In this document: positions 1-12,417 of the stretch, in pieces | How positions within the stretch are numbered: position 1 is the stretch's first letter | Layout of the letters: each line of letters opens with the position of its first letter | Notes under the pieces: generated by a model | Database searches by the model: none | What the model was told of the DNA's origin: nothing | Seen by the model: only the letters and a program-made list of their open reading frames with translations | Position numbers and translations under genes: made by a program | Assembly (NCBI RefSeq): GCF_030269925.1 | Contig: NC_085107.1 | Location: 9,672,001-9,736,000 of the forward strand | Source of the DNA: Bombyx mori | Taxonomy: Eukaryota > Arthropoda > Insecta > Lepidoptera > Bombycidae | Direction: 5' to 3' | Length of the DNA stretch: 64,000 nt

Positions 1-1544
1 ATCATATCATATTTATTTGTTTAAGGCAATATTTACTTGTTGGTAACATATCATATTATAATGTACTTGCTTAATATTATAATTTCAATTTTGGTTCAAT
101 AAAAAAATTAAATAATATCAAACAAACAAATAAGATTACTGCATAATGTACGATATTTTGTGTCGACGTGTCGAGTGCAGTCGACGTTTAGATTCGTCTT
201 AAACAAAGGAAATAGCATACACAAAGCCACATCTACTGCTCACGGCACGGAACGGAATGATATGAATCGGAAAATTATGCCTGTCGATAGATGCACTATG
301 AGTAGACTACAAGCAATAAAGCTTGTAACTCTAATCATAACGCCAAAAAACAATAGCTTTATTTCAGTAAAATAAAAAAGTTATTGAAAAGGTCTCTAAA
401 ATCTTGAAAATTTGAACTTGAATTGTTTATTAAATAAACGATTGATAAGGAACTAATAACTCAACGAACCGATTTCTCGATATAAAACATAATAACGGTG
501 TTTGCATGCGACCAGACCATTCCACGTCCGCTACCTATGTCTTATTTATTGAATTCCGACTAAGAGAACAGACAACCACTTGAATAACAAAAATACAACA
601 TAATTCACTGCGAAGAAGTCCAGGACCCCTCTGTCATGGTGCCGCAATTCCAAGGAGTATCCCTGTAACATTCCACGAGTATTTTGACTTTGGAAACTGT
701 TCTTTTACACTACGTGTGTCGTCCGTTACCCGTGTAGACGCTATAAGTCCTTGCATAAACGTTCGTAAGCTATCCTTAAACACGCATCAATTTTTGTAGT
801 TAATTTTCTAAGAACCTGTGTTTACAAACTGTATTCATGATCCCTCATAAAGAAAAGAATTAAATTAATTGTTGGACGATTTGTAAGTTTACTCAAGTCA
901 ATTTTATTGTGACAGATACGTTATACATAATATATTTTTTAAAACACGCAGTAATAAATGTCATTGTGGTGTCTTGAAAATATTCTAAGAGCACTACTAA
1001 ACTTTTTTCACGGAGGTGATGATTATAAAGTAAATAATATATATATATATTATTCCTTAATTCTGCGAATTTTATCAAATTTAAACAAGAATTAATGTCA
1101 AGTTTCGCGCAAAACGTCCGGAATTGGGAACGTCGAAATTAATGACAACCATTATGAAACCTTTCACGGCAAAAACAAATAGAAATTGCAGCTCTCAACG
1201 TTTCGGCGAGACATTTCTCATTTACCTAGAAAACTAAAATAATGAGAAATGCTAAAATGTTAATGGTCTAAGAGGAGCAGCTGGTTTTTAGTTTCAGTTT
1301 TATCACTTTATGATATGGTCCTTGTTTGTGAATTCATTTATTCTATTTCTATTAGGTACCCGAACGTCGTGTGTAACTGGTATTATGTGGATATTAAAGG
1401 TTATAAACGCCAAACGTGACGTAAAATTAGCGCCTATCGGACATGAGGTCAGTTTGCATTGGAGTAATATTGTATTCAGGATTTCAATTAGCATAATCAG
1501 GTAGTAAGTATCGGTAAATATTATTTTTTTATTAAGGAAGGATT
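1..1544. other. No gene seen
   Basis: AT-rich sequence with only short chance frames and a short AT dinucleotide run near 1035-1050. I see no splice-linked coding sequence or repeat that I can name. Confidence 0.5.
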
Positions 1545-1990
1545 ACTGGTGGCCCGAATGCCTTTCCAGGACAGGTGGGTAAACAAAAGCTTAACTTATT
1601 GATGAATGTCTTTTCCCCCCGAACTATTCGCCAGTAGTCTAAGAGGCTATTCCAGCTACGCGCGGACTTGAGAGAATTTGCTAGCACTAGCCCTAGCAAA
1701 TGCAGTGCTTCTCAGAATCTATCACCGGATCGGAAACGTGACCCACAAAAACTCTGAGAAATCCGGCGGGAAACTCAGTGGATCGTGTCTATGGGTAGTT
1801 CGCCAGCTGTAATGTTGGATAAGTACGGTACCGGTGCTTGAAAAGCTTACAATGACCAAGTGGCAAAAAAATCTGCACTTGACCTTCCTGTCGACTAATT
1901 CAGTGCGTTCGGAGTCCGCGGTTTGAGCACTAGTGGAGCACTGCTCGTGCAGTCCAAGGTCAGTAACTCTGCCTTGTCATCTTTATCGTA
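1545..1990 (-). repeat. LINE 3' UTR-like copy with mixed tail
   Basis: GATTACTGGTGGCCCGAATG and CCTTTCCAGGACAGGTGGG at the left match the tail of the jockey-type copy at 28412 in inverse. AGGCTATTCCAGC, AGCACTAGCCCTAGCAAATG and CAGTGCTTCTCAGAATC match the other tail type (62205-62457). ATCCGGCGGGAAACTCAGTG is common to both. It looks like a chimera or two overlapping insertions. Confidence 0.5.
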
Positions 1991-4413
1991 AGCTGGATGT
2001 TGGCCTGAAGAGTGTACGAAAGCAGGGCTCATCTTGGCGTTTTGTTTTCTGGTTTGAGAGTTCTACCTAAACGCCAGTACCCTTGGTGAGAGACTGACAA
2101 TCCATCTAAATAAATTTCCCATCTTCTGTTACAGGCTTCGTATGGCGTGATTTGACGTCTTGCTGCAGGTGACGCATTTGCATCTGGTTTGATTCGGTGG
2201 ATTAACGACCGTAAGCTCGGATTGACGCAAACTCTTAGGAGATTCCTGAGCTTAGGGGATAGTCTGATGCGGTGGACGAAGTCATCAATATTGACTTGGT
2301 GGAACGCATTGCCTATCGCGATAGAAAAGTGATTTGTCAGAATGTCTATGGATTTGAGAGTACCCTGCGGGAATGTCCATTGTAACTGATGTTTTTACAT
2401 TTTCTGAAAATATAATGAATTTCAACAAAAAATCAACTAAAGCTTTATTTTATTTTACGATACAAGTTCGTTGTTCAAAAAATCATTTATTCAGTCAATC
2501 CGCTTTTGCAAGTTGTTTCCGTTACGAACGTAATGCATATTGATGAAATCGAACCAACCAATTATACCAGTTTTCGCCAAAGCATCTGACGTGATAATAT
2601 TTTTTACGCGTATTATCAGAAGATACAAGCCGATACAACTTCCTCATTGTCCGCCCGCAATAGTATTCTTATCTTATTTTTTCTACCTAATTTATCCGTT
2701 GATTGCCTCGTGGTTAGTGATTATGAATACTGTATCGGTCTCGGCATTTCACGCATTCCAGTCTGAAGGACGGGATAGACGTTTTTCGAATAAAATAGAA
2801 TATTTGAATTTAGGTCGCCATCACATTATTTACTGCATGATTGCATTTCTTGTTTTTTATATTGCTTTCGAATAAAGGCGCTACACGACCAACCAAATAG
2901 TATTTTACTATTAAATCACTATTATCACTACATTAGTTTAACAAATATTTCGATGCCGTCAAAATCTAACAATTTAAGTGTGCTGAATAATTTTCAACCA
3001 GATTATTGCGAATATATTTACATCATTTAGATTAAAGATCGCTATTTTGAACATTAAAATAAGACACGAAAAACACAGCTTTTTTTTCTTATACCTTTGC
3101 AATCAAAAACGTTAATAAGAAAATTCTCTAATCGACTTCAAAGGTAGTAATTATGACAACAACATTTCAATTTTCCTTTGTAAACAAAATAAATGGAAGT
3201 AAATAAGGATATCAGGTCAAAGTAATGTTTTTATTAAAAAGTGAAGTTAGAATATTTTTCTAGTAGAGTATAAAAATCTTTAGATTAAAAATGGCTCGTG
3301 ATTAAACATTTGACATGTGTTTCGATATAAGAAACGAATCAAATTCACTTTAATAATTAACCAAACCATCTGAATGTCATTCTTGTACTTATTTTCTCGT
3401 TTAACCCTACGAATAAATAGAAGGTTTAACCTATAATTTGGAATTAAACGCGTAGCTACTGTTGTCGCGGGTAAAGCGCGAACTTGTGAAAATTTTGTTA
3501 AAAAATATAATGTTTTGAAAATATTATATAATAGAAATAGTAGACTACTTTTATACTAAACTAAATTCGTCTTACGAGACTATCTCAAATGAAAACCTTT
3601 GATTGATCAGTTCTCAGATCAGATCAGAAGGCATAAAATATATTTAACCAATATGCCTTCTGATGGATTCGAATGCTATACAGGCACTTGGGAGTTCCGG
3701 CCCAGAGATCTGAGCGGAATTTTACACGAGACCGTATTTAATTTTAGATGAATTTCAATTGAACGGTTCTTTTGTATTTTAACACGTAAAAGAGTAGCAC
3801 AAGACAATACGTATGTGGGTTGCGGTAAGCAGCTTAACCACAACCCCGTTCGACAGGGACATAGTGTTTTTGAAACCGGACTCCTTTGATCTGGATACAA
3901 AACGAATGCAAACACACACCCACACACACACACCGATAAAAATAAGCCTTATTTATCTTGCTAACGAAGTATACGAGAAATAAAAGCCGATTGTTGTTTC
4001 ACAAAATTACGTTTTCCCTAATTCGAAATGTTATAAGTCTGATTATTAAGATTTCTGATATTATTTATTTTTAAATTCCACAAATATAACTTTCAATATA
4101 CACTGTTCGATCGTTATACTGGTGACATAAAGTATTGTGAGGCCGTATGTGTGTATCTTCATATTTCTGTATCTGTAACTATGTAATTATGTATAGATCA
4201 TTTGAAGAATGGAACCGCTGTCATTACAATTTTTTTATATAAATTTCAACTTCACGTTTCAAGATGTGTGTCTCCCAATGAATGCTGCCTTCCGATTCTG
4301 GTAACGGCTAAGCAACAGAGGAGTCGTCATTTGTAACAATAAAATTACCTACGAAACTTTTTCAATTTCCTTAATACGAAACGGATTCGCATAGGATTTA
4401 TTAATAAAAGAAA
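1991..4413. other. No gene supported
   Basis: 2100-2390 is a moderately GC-rich patch, possibly old repeat. 2540-2875 has a 111-codon frame with hydrophobic stretches that I do not recognise and do not call. The rest is AT-rich apart from the CA repeat near 3905. Confidence 0.4.
3905..3935. repeat. CA microsatellite
   Basis: An interrupted run of CA/CAC units (ACACACACCCACACACACAC). It is an ordinary simple repeat. Confidence 0.8.
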
Positions 4414-4662
4414 GTTTTTTTTTATTGCTTAGATGGGTGGACGAGCTCACAGCCCACCTGGTGTTAAGTGTTTACTGGAGCCCATAGACATCTACAATGT
4501 CAATGCGCCACCCATCTTGAGATATAAGTTCTAAGGTCTCAAGTATAGTTACAACGGCTGCCCTACCCTTCAAGCCGAAACGCATTACTGCTTCACGGCA
4601 GAAATAGGCAAGGTGCTGGTACCTACCCGTGCGAACTCACAAGAGGTCCTACCACCAGTAAA
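4414..4662 (-). repeat. Abundant short interspersed repeat, near full-length
   Basis: TTTTTTTTTATTGCTTAGAT, GGGTGGACGAGCTCACAGCC, CCATAGACATCTACAATG and CGAAACGCATTACTGCTTCA to AAGAGGTCCTACCACCAG. On the minus strand it ends in an A tail. It resembles the most common silkworm short repeats (BMC1 3'-end type, name from memory). Confidence 0.75.
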
Positions 4663-5784
4663 ATACCAGTTTTATAGATACTTTTTTTAAATCCTATAGT
4701 TTAATTGTAATATATTTTTTTGCTTGTTATTTTGAGGTTATCGGAGACCTTGCAGGTGTAACGTAAAAATAATTCACTAAATATATAGGGCTTATGAAAT
4801 ACAGAGTTCAGAGTTTCTAATGGTCATTCATAAAGGAACACTGCAACCAATGATTCAATTAGCAAACGCAGCGGGTTCTCTGTAACTCGATTCACTTCCG
4901 ATACCCTGTGTTCACACTTTGACTACATCGGTTCTCTCCTATTGTCTATATTGTTACCCTTCTAGAACATTTGCCACAATGCTGAAAATGCTAGTTAAAA
5001 CTGTTTCTCACATTTTTATGTTTGATGATATTTAATTGATCTAAATATAATAAATATCTAAAAAAATAGACTGACTGTGCCGACTAATACATATATGGAA
5101 CTACCTAGTGTCTCTAAAAATCTGCAACTTACTTAATAATCTACAATGATGGAGACGGTCTCGTCATGAATGCAATGTATTAGTTTCGGAATGTGAATTA
5201 AAAAGAACCGTAATAATTAGTCTAAATGCCGTTATTTTAATTAATATAAACAGCAGCGCCCATTATTATCAACGAAATAATTGTGTTTTTAGCTATGTAA
5301 TTCGCACAATACAAAATTTTAATATACCGTTGAGCGTTTCTGTATTTTCCTTCTTACCTTAAAATCGGCTTTGAACAACAACAACGTAAGTAATTCCCTA
5401 TGAATTTTTGGATAAATGTTTTTTATTTTAATTTTTTGTACGCAAACCTTTCAGAGGGTTCCCATGTTTGAAATGTCAGAGCAACAAAGCAGTGAAGCGT
5501 GATGAGACATCATGTCGCCTAGGCACGTCTTAAGCATCAGTATACGTAAATATTTGTTGATTCGGCCACAACAAACACTGAAAATAGTAAAATCGACTGA
5601 CGTAAACAATGAGAAAAATTGCTTACAATATTTAATGGAGCCGGACTTATAGTGTCGACCTACGTTTTTATTGTTGTTCGTTATCGCGTCGCCGCACATA
5701 CGGCGCGATTGTATCGACACCTGGCTACTATAATTGGTCGCTACGTTTATATAAACAGAAAACTATGTATATTTCGTCAACTAA

Positions 5785-6035
5785 ATTTTTTTTTTAATTG
5801 CTTAGATGGTTGGACGAGCTCAAAGCCACCTGGTGTTAAGTGGTTACTGGAGCCCATAGACATCCACAACGTAAATGCGCCACCCACGCATATGAGATAT
5901 AAGTTCTAAGGTCTCAAGCTTAGTTACAACGGCTGCCCCACCTTTCAAACCGAAACGCATTAATGCTTCACGGCAGAAATAGGCAGGGTGGTGGTACCCA
6001 CCCGCGCGGACTCACAAGAGGTCCTGCCACCAGTA
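5785..6035 (-). repeat. Abundant short interspersed repeat, near full-length
   Basis: The left A tail (T run at 5786-5797 on plus) is followed by AATTGCTTAGATGGTTGGAC. The copy extends to GAGGTCCTGCCACCAGTAAA. It is the same family as 4414-4662. Confidence 0.75.
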
Positions 6036-7392
6036 AATTAATTATTCCTTGGAGTTTTATTTTTCGATGTGAAAATAAAACGAAAACATTAATTTCCGTA
6101 TGCAAACTAACATCATAATAGACGATACGAACTTAGTAACAGAAACCTCTGGCAGCAAATACTTTGTTGGAAAGGATCGTTCTCATCACAACGGGGCAAT
6201 TTCCCAAAGTCAACAACGCGTACAGCGGCCTCAATGACGTAGCATGACAGGGCCGGTGACGTGACGTGACAAGAATGACATCGATCTCAAAATTATTTAT
6301 TGACGTCAGTTGACATATAGTGACTTGGCAGTTGTACTGTACGTAGAAAAACATCATACCAGAACTATCGTGTTCGTGCTCAACTGTTTCTCTAATAAAA
6401 ATAACAAAGTCAATATTTGAAGAAGGTATGTAAGTCAACTGAATACCAGGAGGGCTTGAGGAATCCTTATGTTGGGTGGGAGCATACAACGCATTTCAAA
6501 AAATAATATTTTTTGTTGGCCTTTCCGAAGGCCCGCCAGAACCGTAATTGGATTTGTCCTATTTCTCTTCACTCCGACATTGCCAATAAAATCTGTCGCT
6601 TGCATTACGTTCTGTCTACTTGTGTAACCATTACCACGGAGATACGGATGCTTACTTATTTTGTAAAGTAAAATTATGTGATTCGAATTATATTACTTTC
6701 TAACTAGCACACAATCCTTTTGTATTATTCCTCGAGATTGACCAGTCGTTCCCGGAGTAACAAACTATACAAGGAAGCTTAGCAATGTACCTAAATCCAA
6801 TTGCAAAAAAACGCTAGCACAAAGTTTCTGAAACCTCGCAGATTTTCAAACTCAACGCGGAGAACTCGTTATTTCCCGTCTCGAAGAGTCAAAACCGCGT
6901 GAAAATACGAGAAAATACAACGAGCTTCTGTAACGCAGAACAACTTTGTCAGTGGGAATAAACGTTGAGACCACCAAGACCGACGGTTCCAGCGATATAG
7001 ACAAAAACAAGAGTTTTCGCCGCGACTTTCATTCAATGCCCTCTGTTTCGATAGCAAAGTTGCGATAAAAAAAGCCGGTCCGTGCCGTTTCACTCTCGTC
7101 GGTGTTGAACCTAAATTTCAATGACCGAAAGGGGCGACGCCGCTGCCCCTAGTACACCCAGATTCATTACTAGTGCTAAACAATATGAAGTTGTTTTTTA
7201 ACTTTATTTTATGTCTTCGTTAGTCTTCAGAACGATCGTGAACAATGAAATTTCAAAGCTGGCTGGCTACGACAGCAAAAATCGAATAATAAAATTTACG
7301 TTTTGCAAAGACTGAGTCTCGTCCTTAAAAATGTTTTGCTTCTTCAATACTTGTGTTTGATAGTTTAAAAATAATAAATATCACAGGTATAT
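6036..7392. other. No gene supported
   Basis: Unique-looking sequence between two copies of the short repeat. The frames of 118 and 74 codons on the minus strand lack recognisable domains, good start contexts or splice partners. Confidence 0.4.
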
Positions 7393-7415
7393 ATTTTTTT
7401 TTTTATTGCTTAGAT
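7393..7415 (-). repeat. Left part of short interspersed repeat interrupted by the hAT
   Basis: A T-tract followed by ATTGCTTAGAT is the same start seen in the intact minus-strand copies near 4414 and 5785. The rest of this copy continues at 13202 after the hAT insertion. Confidence 0.7.
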
Positions 7416-7885
7416 CAGTGATTATCAAACTTATTTCTTTTACCGCCCCCTTTGAAAATCAATTACTTTTCAGCGCCCCCCATTTTTTATACACCCCTAA
7501 AACTTTAAAACCACAATTTCATTAATTTAATTAATAAATGTTGTATTAATTTTAGTAAATGTAGTACCACGTAGTACATAATTATGTATTTGTAGATGCT
7601 ATTATTGTTTCTTCATATTATTATATGTCCGTACATTGCTACAGAGCGTGTATTTACAAATTTGCAAAGTAAAAATGAATTCTACTCATCAATATGTTTG
7701 TTTAAATTCAGAATCACCAAAATGAATTGCTAGTTCACTGTACTATTACTATGCTAATTTATTAGAACGAAACTATTTTTGTTGAATATCTTTCTCATTA
7801 ATATAAGATTCTCATCATAAGATAATTAAAAAATTATATTTCGACTAGTAAATAATACTACTAACAATAATAACTTATTAAACTA

Positions 7886-8552
7886 CAAATAAGCTAAGCC
7901 TGGAAGTCGTAGAGGACTTCATTTATCTGGGCTCCGTCATAGCTAGTAATGGATCCTCCGAAAAGGACCTCAGAAGGCGAATCAGTATGGCAAAGAGAGC
8001 TATGTCCCAAATGGACCGTGTTTGGGCGGACAGAAACATCTCGAGGAATACCAAAAAGCAGCTCGTCACCCCCTCGTCTTTTCCATTTTTCTCTACGGCG
8101 CAGAGACTTGGACCCTCAAGAAAGCCGATCGCCAACGCATCGACGCGTTTGAGATGTGGCGTTGGAGGAAAATGCTCGGGATTCGTTGGACAGAACACAG
8201 AACCAACGAATCCATTCTTACCGAGCTCAAGATTCCAATGCGCCTCAGCACTACATGCGCGCGGTGAAGTTTCGAGATCTTTGGACATATCGCCAGAAAG
8301 AGAGGTGACAATCTGGAAAAGCTGCTGGTAACAGGCAAGGTATGCGGGAGAAGGCACAGAGGCAGAAATCCAATGCGCTGGTCGGACCAAATACGCTCCA
8401 CTCTCAATATCTCAGTCCACGTTGCTATCCACACAGCCGAGGACAGGCAGGAATGGCAAGAGATGATGCAAGAGAAAGTTATTAGAGGAGGCCACGACCC
8501 TCAGCACAGGATTATCGACGCAAGAAGGAAGGAAACTACGAAAATAAATTAA
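7886..8552 (+). pseudogene. RTE-clade LINE reverse transcriptase, 3' part, broken
   Basis: The reading frames encode the C-terminal part of an RTE-type retrotransposon polyprotein: EVVEDFIYLGSVIASNGSS, RRRISMAKRAMSQMDRVWAD, FLYGAETWTLKKADRQRIDA, FEMWRWRKMLGIRWTEHRTN. The frame shifts near 8065-8090 and again near 8250, so no single frame is open. The endonuclease and the catalytic YADD region are missing, which fits 5' truncation. It ends near 8552 in an AT-rich tail. Confidence 0.8.
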
Positions 8553-8665
8553 TATCATTTCGTATTATATTTATGGGTAATTTTTCATAGAATTTTAGAT
8601 TACAATTTAGAACTGGTTCAAATAAAAACCGTCGCCTAAGTCCCGTTTTTATTATTTGTAATAAT

Positions 8666-8960
8666 TAATATCTATACTTAATATTATAAAGAGGAAAGAT
8701 TTGTTTGTTTGTATGTATTTAATAGGCTCCGAAACTACTAAGCCGATTTGAAAAATTCTTTCACTGTTTGGAAGCTTCACTATTACCGAGTGACTTAGGC
8801 TATAATCTTTTTTGAAAAAAATTAGGTATCCTTACCAAAACTCAAATAATTTAACCCAAGGTGTAAAAAAAATTTCCTAAAATATTCTTTACGTCGCGTA
8901 CCTACGAAAACTATTGATGATAATAAAATAATGTACTACGACTTTGTAGAAAACACTATT
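8666..8960 (+). mobile_element. Helitron-like 5' end fragment
   Basis: TCTATACTTAATATTATAAA, GAGGAAAGATTTGTTTGTTT and a following CTCCGAAACTACTAAGCCGA phrase match the start of the element seen in inverse at 40208-39993. There is no CTAG 3' end here, so the copy is truncated. Confidence 0.5.
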
Positions 8961-9039
8961 ATTTACAAAAAGTGTCGCGACAGCACATTTCTAACTATTA
9001 TAGTTATGCCGCAATAAGTGTTCTTTTATTTTAAAAAAT

Positions 9040-10869
9040 GCCCCTGGTAAGACACGGGGTGTCCCCTCTACCTTCCCCCCTACCTTCGCCGACTGGTGGC
9101 TTCCTACTTGGAGGACAGATCGGTCACGTGTACTGGACACGGTGGGATCGTGCACAGGCTCCCGGTCGTGCGCGATGTTCGGCCCCCTTTTGTGGAATAT
9201 CGGGTATGACTGGATACTGAGAGGTGCCCTCCTCCCGGTCGTAAGCGTAATCTGTTACGCAGACGATACGCTGGTCGTGTCCCGGGGGTGGGGGGGGAGG
9301 TGGGGGGGGGGTTGCTGAGTTTGCTCGTCTTGCCACCGTTGGGGTGGCGCATGTCGTCGGCAAAATCAGGAGATTGGGTCTCGACGTGACACTCAGTAAA
9401 TCCGAGGCCATGTGGTTCCACAGACCCCGGAGAGTGCCACCTGTCGATGCCCATATCGCGGTTGGAGGCATCCGTATCGGGTCGGGGTGCAGTTGAAGTA
9501 CCTCGGCCTCATTCTGGACAGTCGTTGGACCTTCCGTGCTCACTTTCAGAACCTGATCCCTCGTTTGATGGGGGTGGCTGGCGCGTTAAGCTGGCTTCTT
9601 CCCAACATTGGGGGGCCTGAACAGGTGACGCGCCGTCTCTATACGGGGGTGGTGCGGTCAATGGCCTTATACGAGGCGGCCAGTCACTGGCCGTGGGGGG
9701 TAGCGAATTTGCTGCAAAGGCCACAACGCACCATCGCGGTCAGGATCATCCGTCTTTATCGCACCTCCTTCGAGGCGGCGTGTGTACTGGCTGGGACGCC
9801 GCCTTGGGTCCTGGAGGCGGAGGCGCTCGCCGCTGACTATCAGTAGCGGGCTAACCTTCGTGCCCGGGGCGTGGCGCGTCCCAGCCCCAGTGTGGTCAGA
9901 GCGCGGAGGGCCCAATCTCGGCGGTCCGTACTGGAGTCATGGTCCAGGCGGCTGGCCGATCCTTCAGCTGGTCATAGGACCGTCGAGGCGATTCGCCCGG
10001 TTCTTGTGAATTGGGTGAATCGTGACAGAGGACGCCTCACTTTCCGGCTCACGCAGTTACTCACTGGGCATGGTTGCTTCGGTGAGTTCCTACACCGGAT
10101 CGGAGCCGAGCCGACGGCAGAGTGCCACCATTGTGGTTGCGACTTGGACACGGCAGAGCATACGATCGTCGCCTGCCCCGCATTGGAGGGGTGGCGGCGT
10201 GTCGTCGCAAAAATAGGAAACGACTTGTCGTTGCCGAGTGTTCTGGCATCGATGCTCGGTGACGACGAGTCGTGGAAGGCGATGCTCGACTTCTGCGAGT
10301 GCACCATCTCGCAAAACGAGGCGGCGGGGCGCGTGAGAGTTGCACAGGCCCGCCCCCATCGAGCGGGGTCCAGGGAGGCGGATCTCGCCCAAGCCCTCCT
10401 AAGTGTTTCGGGTCTCTCTCACATGTCGGCCTGGGGACCGGCGAAGGGGGCCTAAGAAGACGACGTGCAAGCTGCTCTGCATACGTTTTACGTATGAGCA
10501 TCCGGGTGATGGAAGGCCGGCTATCCCCAACCCACCCTGGTTCTGACCCAGCGGGGTATTCCGTAGGATAGACCATTCTAACCGGCGCCATCTAGGCGAG
10601 CTTCGGACAGCCTGCCGACCGAGAGGGCTGGTGGTTGTGGCGCCGACGACCGCCAGTCCGGCATTCCGAGGGGGCCCTCCCCTCGGGATGGATCACCCTT
10701 GATGGGAGAGATGTGCTCCGCACTAAACACTTCACTTTCCCCCCTTTGCCTTTTCATGAGCTCTGTCTCATGCGAGGTTTGGATGCTGGTTGTTGAGCGA
10801 CAGGAGGTTTTAGTCGGTTCGATTCCGACATGCGCCGCGACATGCGATTTCCACCTGACAAAAAAAAAA
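9040..10869 (+). mobile_element. R1-clade non-LTR retrotransposon, 5'-truncated
   Basis: This GC-rich block begins inside the reverse transcriptase: a GPLLWNIGYDWILRGALLP stretch (frame-shifted), then CYADDTLVVSRG with the YADD catalytic motif. It runs through the thumb region to a C-terminal zinc knuckle and a stop at 10455. A 3' UTR of about 400 nt ends in a ten-base A run (10860-10869). Composition contrasts sharply with the AT-rich surroundings. A poly-G expansion near 9284-9310 and an in-frame TAG at 9844-9846 show the copy is dead. It lies inside the hAT. Confidence 0.85.
9100..10455 (+). pseudogene. R1-type ORF2 remnant (reverse transcriptase and zinc knuckle)
   Basis: Visible blocks are PLLWNIGYDWILRG, CYADDTLVVS (polymerase active site), the YLGLILDSRWTFRAHF segment, RLYTGVVRSMALYEAASHW, and a CX2CX8HX4C knuckle at CHHCGCDLDTAEHTIVAC. 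The C-terminal signature is MLDFCECTISQNEAAGRVR. From 9412 to 10455 one frame is kept except for the TAG at 9844. Upstream it is shifted, partly by the poly-G expansion. The same C-terminal signature recurs at 17630-17827 and near 29125. Confidence 0.8.
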
Positions 10870-11415
10870 GTGTGGCACTCGGGAACTGCGGCGGTAAAGC
10901 TGTTGCATGGCATTTTTTATCAACTTATGACATTATAATTAGACAATGATAATTTAATATTAAAACAATAATAAAACAAGGCCACGCTATATTAAACCTT
11001 AATAAAGGCAAAACCTTAACTGTCCCCTTCACACTCATAAGCTAAAGCGCGCTAGAGAGAGATGGGCAGACTTTTTATGATTCGCATGCAGTGTGACATC
11101 ACGCCACGAGCTTATTCACAAACACTGCACAAGCGCAACGTGTGAATGTGTTGAACGCGAGCTACATGGTAGGCGGAGTGAGGGGTGTTAGGTTTTTTCG
11201 TTACGGAATTTCATGATTCGGTCGCCGCGCTCAAGGCCCGCGATAAAAGCTATGCAATAGCTTAAAAATGTATGAACTTGTAATAAAATCTCTTTGGCTA
11301 TACTATTTGTATCTGGCTGGTTTTGGTATCATTAAAAGTTTAAATTCGAAAGAAGATAATTCCAAATTAAAATTAGGAAGATGTGTGATTTTTATTTATT
11401 TTTCGTACTGTCAAG

Positions 11416-12417
11416 ATGAATGAATCTAATGAAGATATTCGATACATTTGAAAATTTTACTACAAAAAAAGTAAAAAAGCAACGCAAGCCGTGAACAAAA
11501 TTTACGATGTTTATGGACTTAGTGCAGTGTCTGTGAGAGAAGCACAAATTTGGTTTAAGCGTTTTCAATCCGGAAATTTAGATGTTAAAAATGCACGTTG
11601 CTCTGGTCGCCCTATTACGGATAAAATCGATGCCATTTTTGAAAAAGTGGGGCATGATCGGCATATCAGTAGTTACGACGTAACTGAAGAACTGGGAATT
11701 GACCACAAAATAGTTATGGCGCATTTGAAAAAAACTGGGTACACAAAAAAGCTCACTGAAAGAAACCTAATGAACCGTGTACTCATTTGTGATTCTTTAT
11801 TACGACGTAATGAAACTGAACCATTTTTGAAGAAGCTGATAACTGGTGATGAAAAGTGGATCACGTACGACAAGAACGTACGAGAAAGGTTGTGGTCAAA
11901 GGCCGGTCAGGCTTCACAGACTCTGGCGAGACCCGGGTTAACTCGCAACAAGGTGATGCTGTGTGTGTGGTGGGATTGGAAGGGCATTATACATTATGAG
12001 CTGTTACCACCAGGCAGGACCATCGATTCTGAACTCTACTGCGAACAACTGATGAGATTAAAGCAAGAAGTTGAGAGAAAGCGGCCGGAATTAATCAACA
12101 GAAGGGGTGTGGCTTTTCATCACGATAACGCTAGACCTCACACATCTTTAGCCACTCAGCAAAAATTAAGAGAGCTTGGCTGGGAGGTGTTAATGCATCC
12201 GCCATATAGTTCTGACCTTGCACCTTCAGATTTCTACCTGTTTCGGTCTCTTCAGAATTCTTTAGGCAGTGTCAGGTTAACATCACGAGAGGACTGCCAA
12301 AACCAATTCTCGCGGTATTTTGATCAGAAGCCCCAAAATTTCTATAGCAATGGGATCATGTCCCTACCTACAAAATGGTAAAAAGTTATCGAACAAAATG
12401 GTACCGACATACTTTAG
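11416..12417 (+). pseudogene. mariner transposase, two premature stops
   Basis: The frame from ATG 11416 has a TGA at 11449-11451 and then stays open from 11452 to a TAA at 12379-12381. It continues in frame as KVIEQNG to a TAG near 12415. The N-terminal helix-turn-helix (VREAQIWFKRFQSGNLDVKN) is present, as is the D,D34D catalytic triad: TGDEKWITYD, HHDNARPHTS and YSSDLAPSDFYLF, with 34 residues between the second and third Asp. A full mariner transposase is about 345 aa, so the gene is nearly full length and killed by two point changes. It lies near the right end of the hAT. Confidence 0.9.

Noticed and set aside
2540..2875. 111-codon plus-strand frame with hydrophobic segments
   Set aside because: No recognised family, no splice partner, AT-rich composition that easily makes hydrophobic codons, and flanks that look like old repeat.
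6133..6489. 118-codon minus-strand frame
   Set aside because: No family signature, no supporting splice sites, and a neighbour to repeats.
7923..8434. 155- and 113-codon minus-strand frames
   Set aside because: Antisense shadows of the RTE LINE remnant.
10061..10591. 176-codon minus-strand frame
   Set aside because: Antisense shadow of the R1-type LINE ORF; GC-rich DNA keeps several frames open.
10816..10826. tRNA gene
   Set aside because: A B-box match is present but I see no cloverleaf, acceptor stem or A box at the right distance, and it lies in a LINE 3' UTR.
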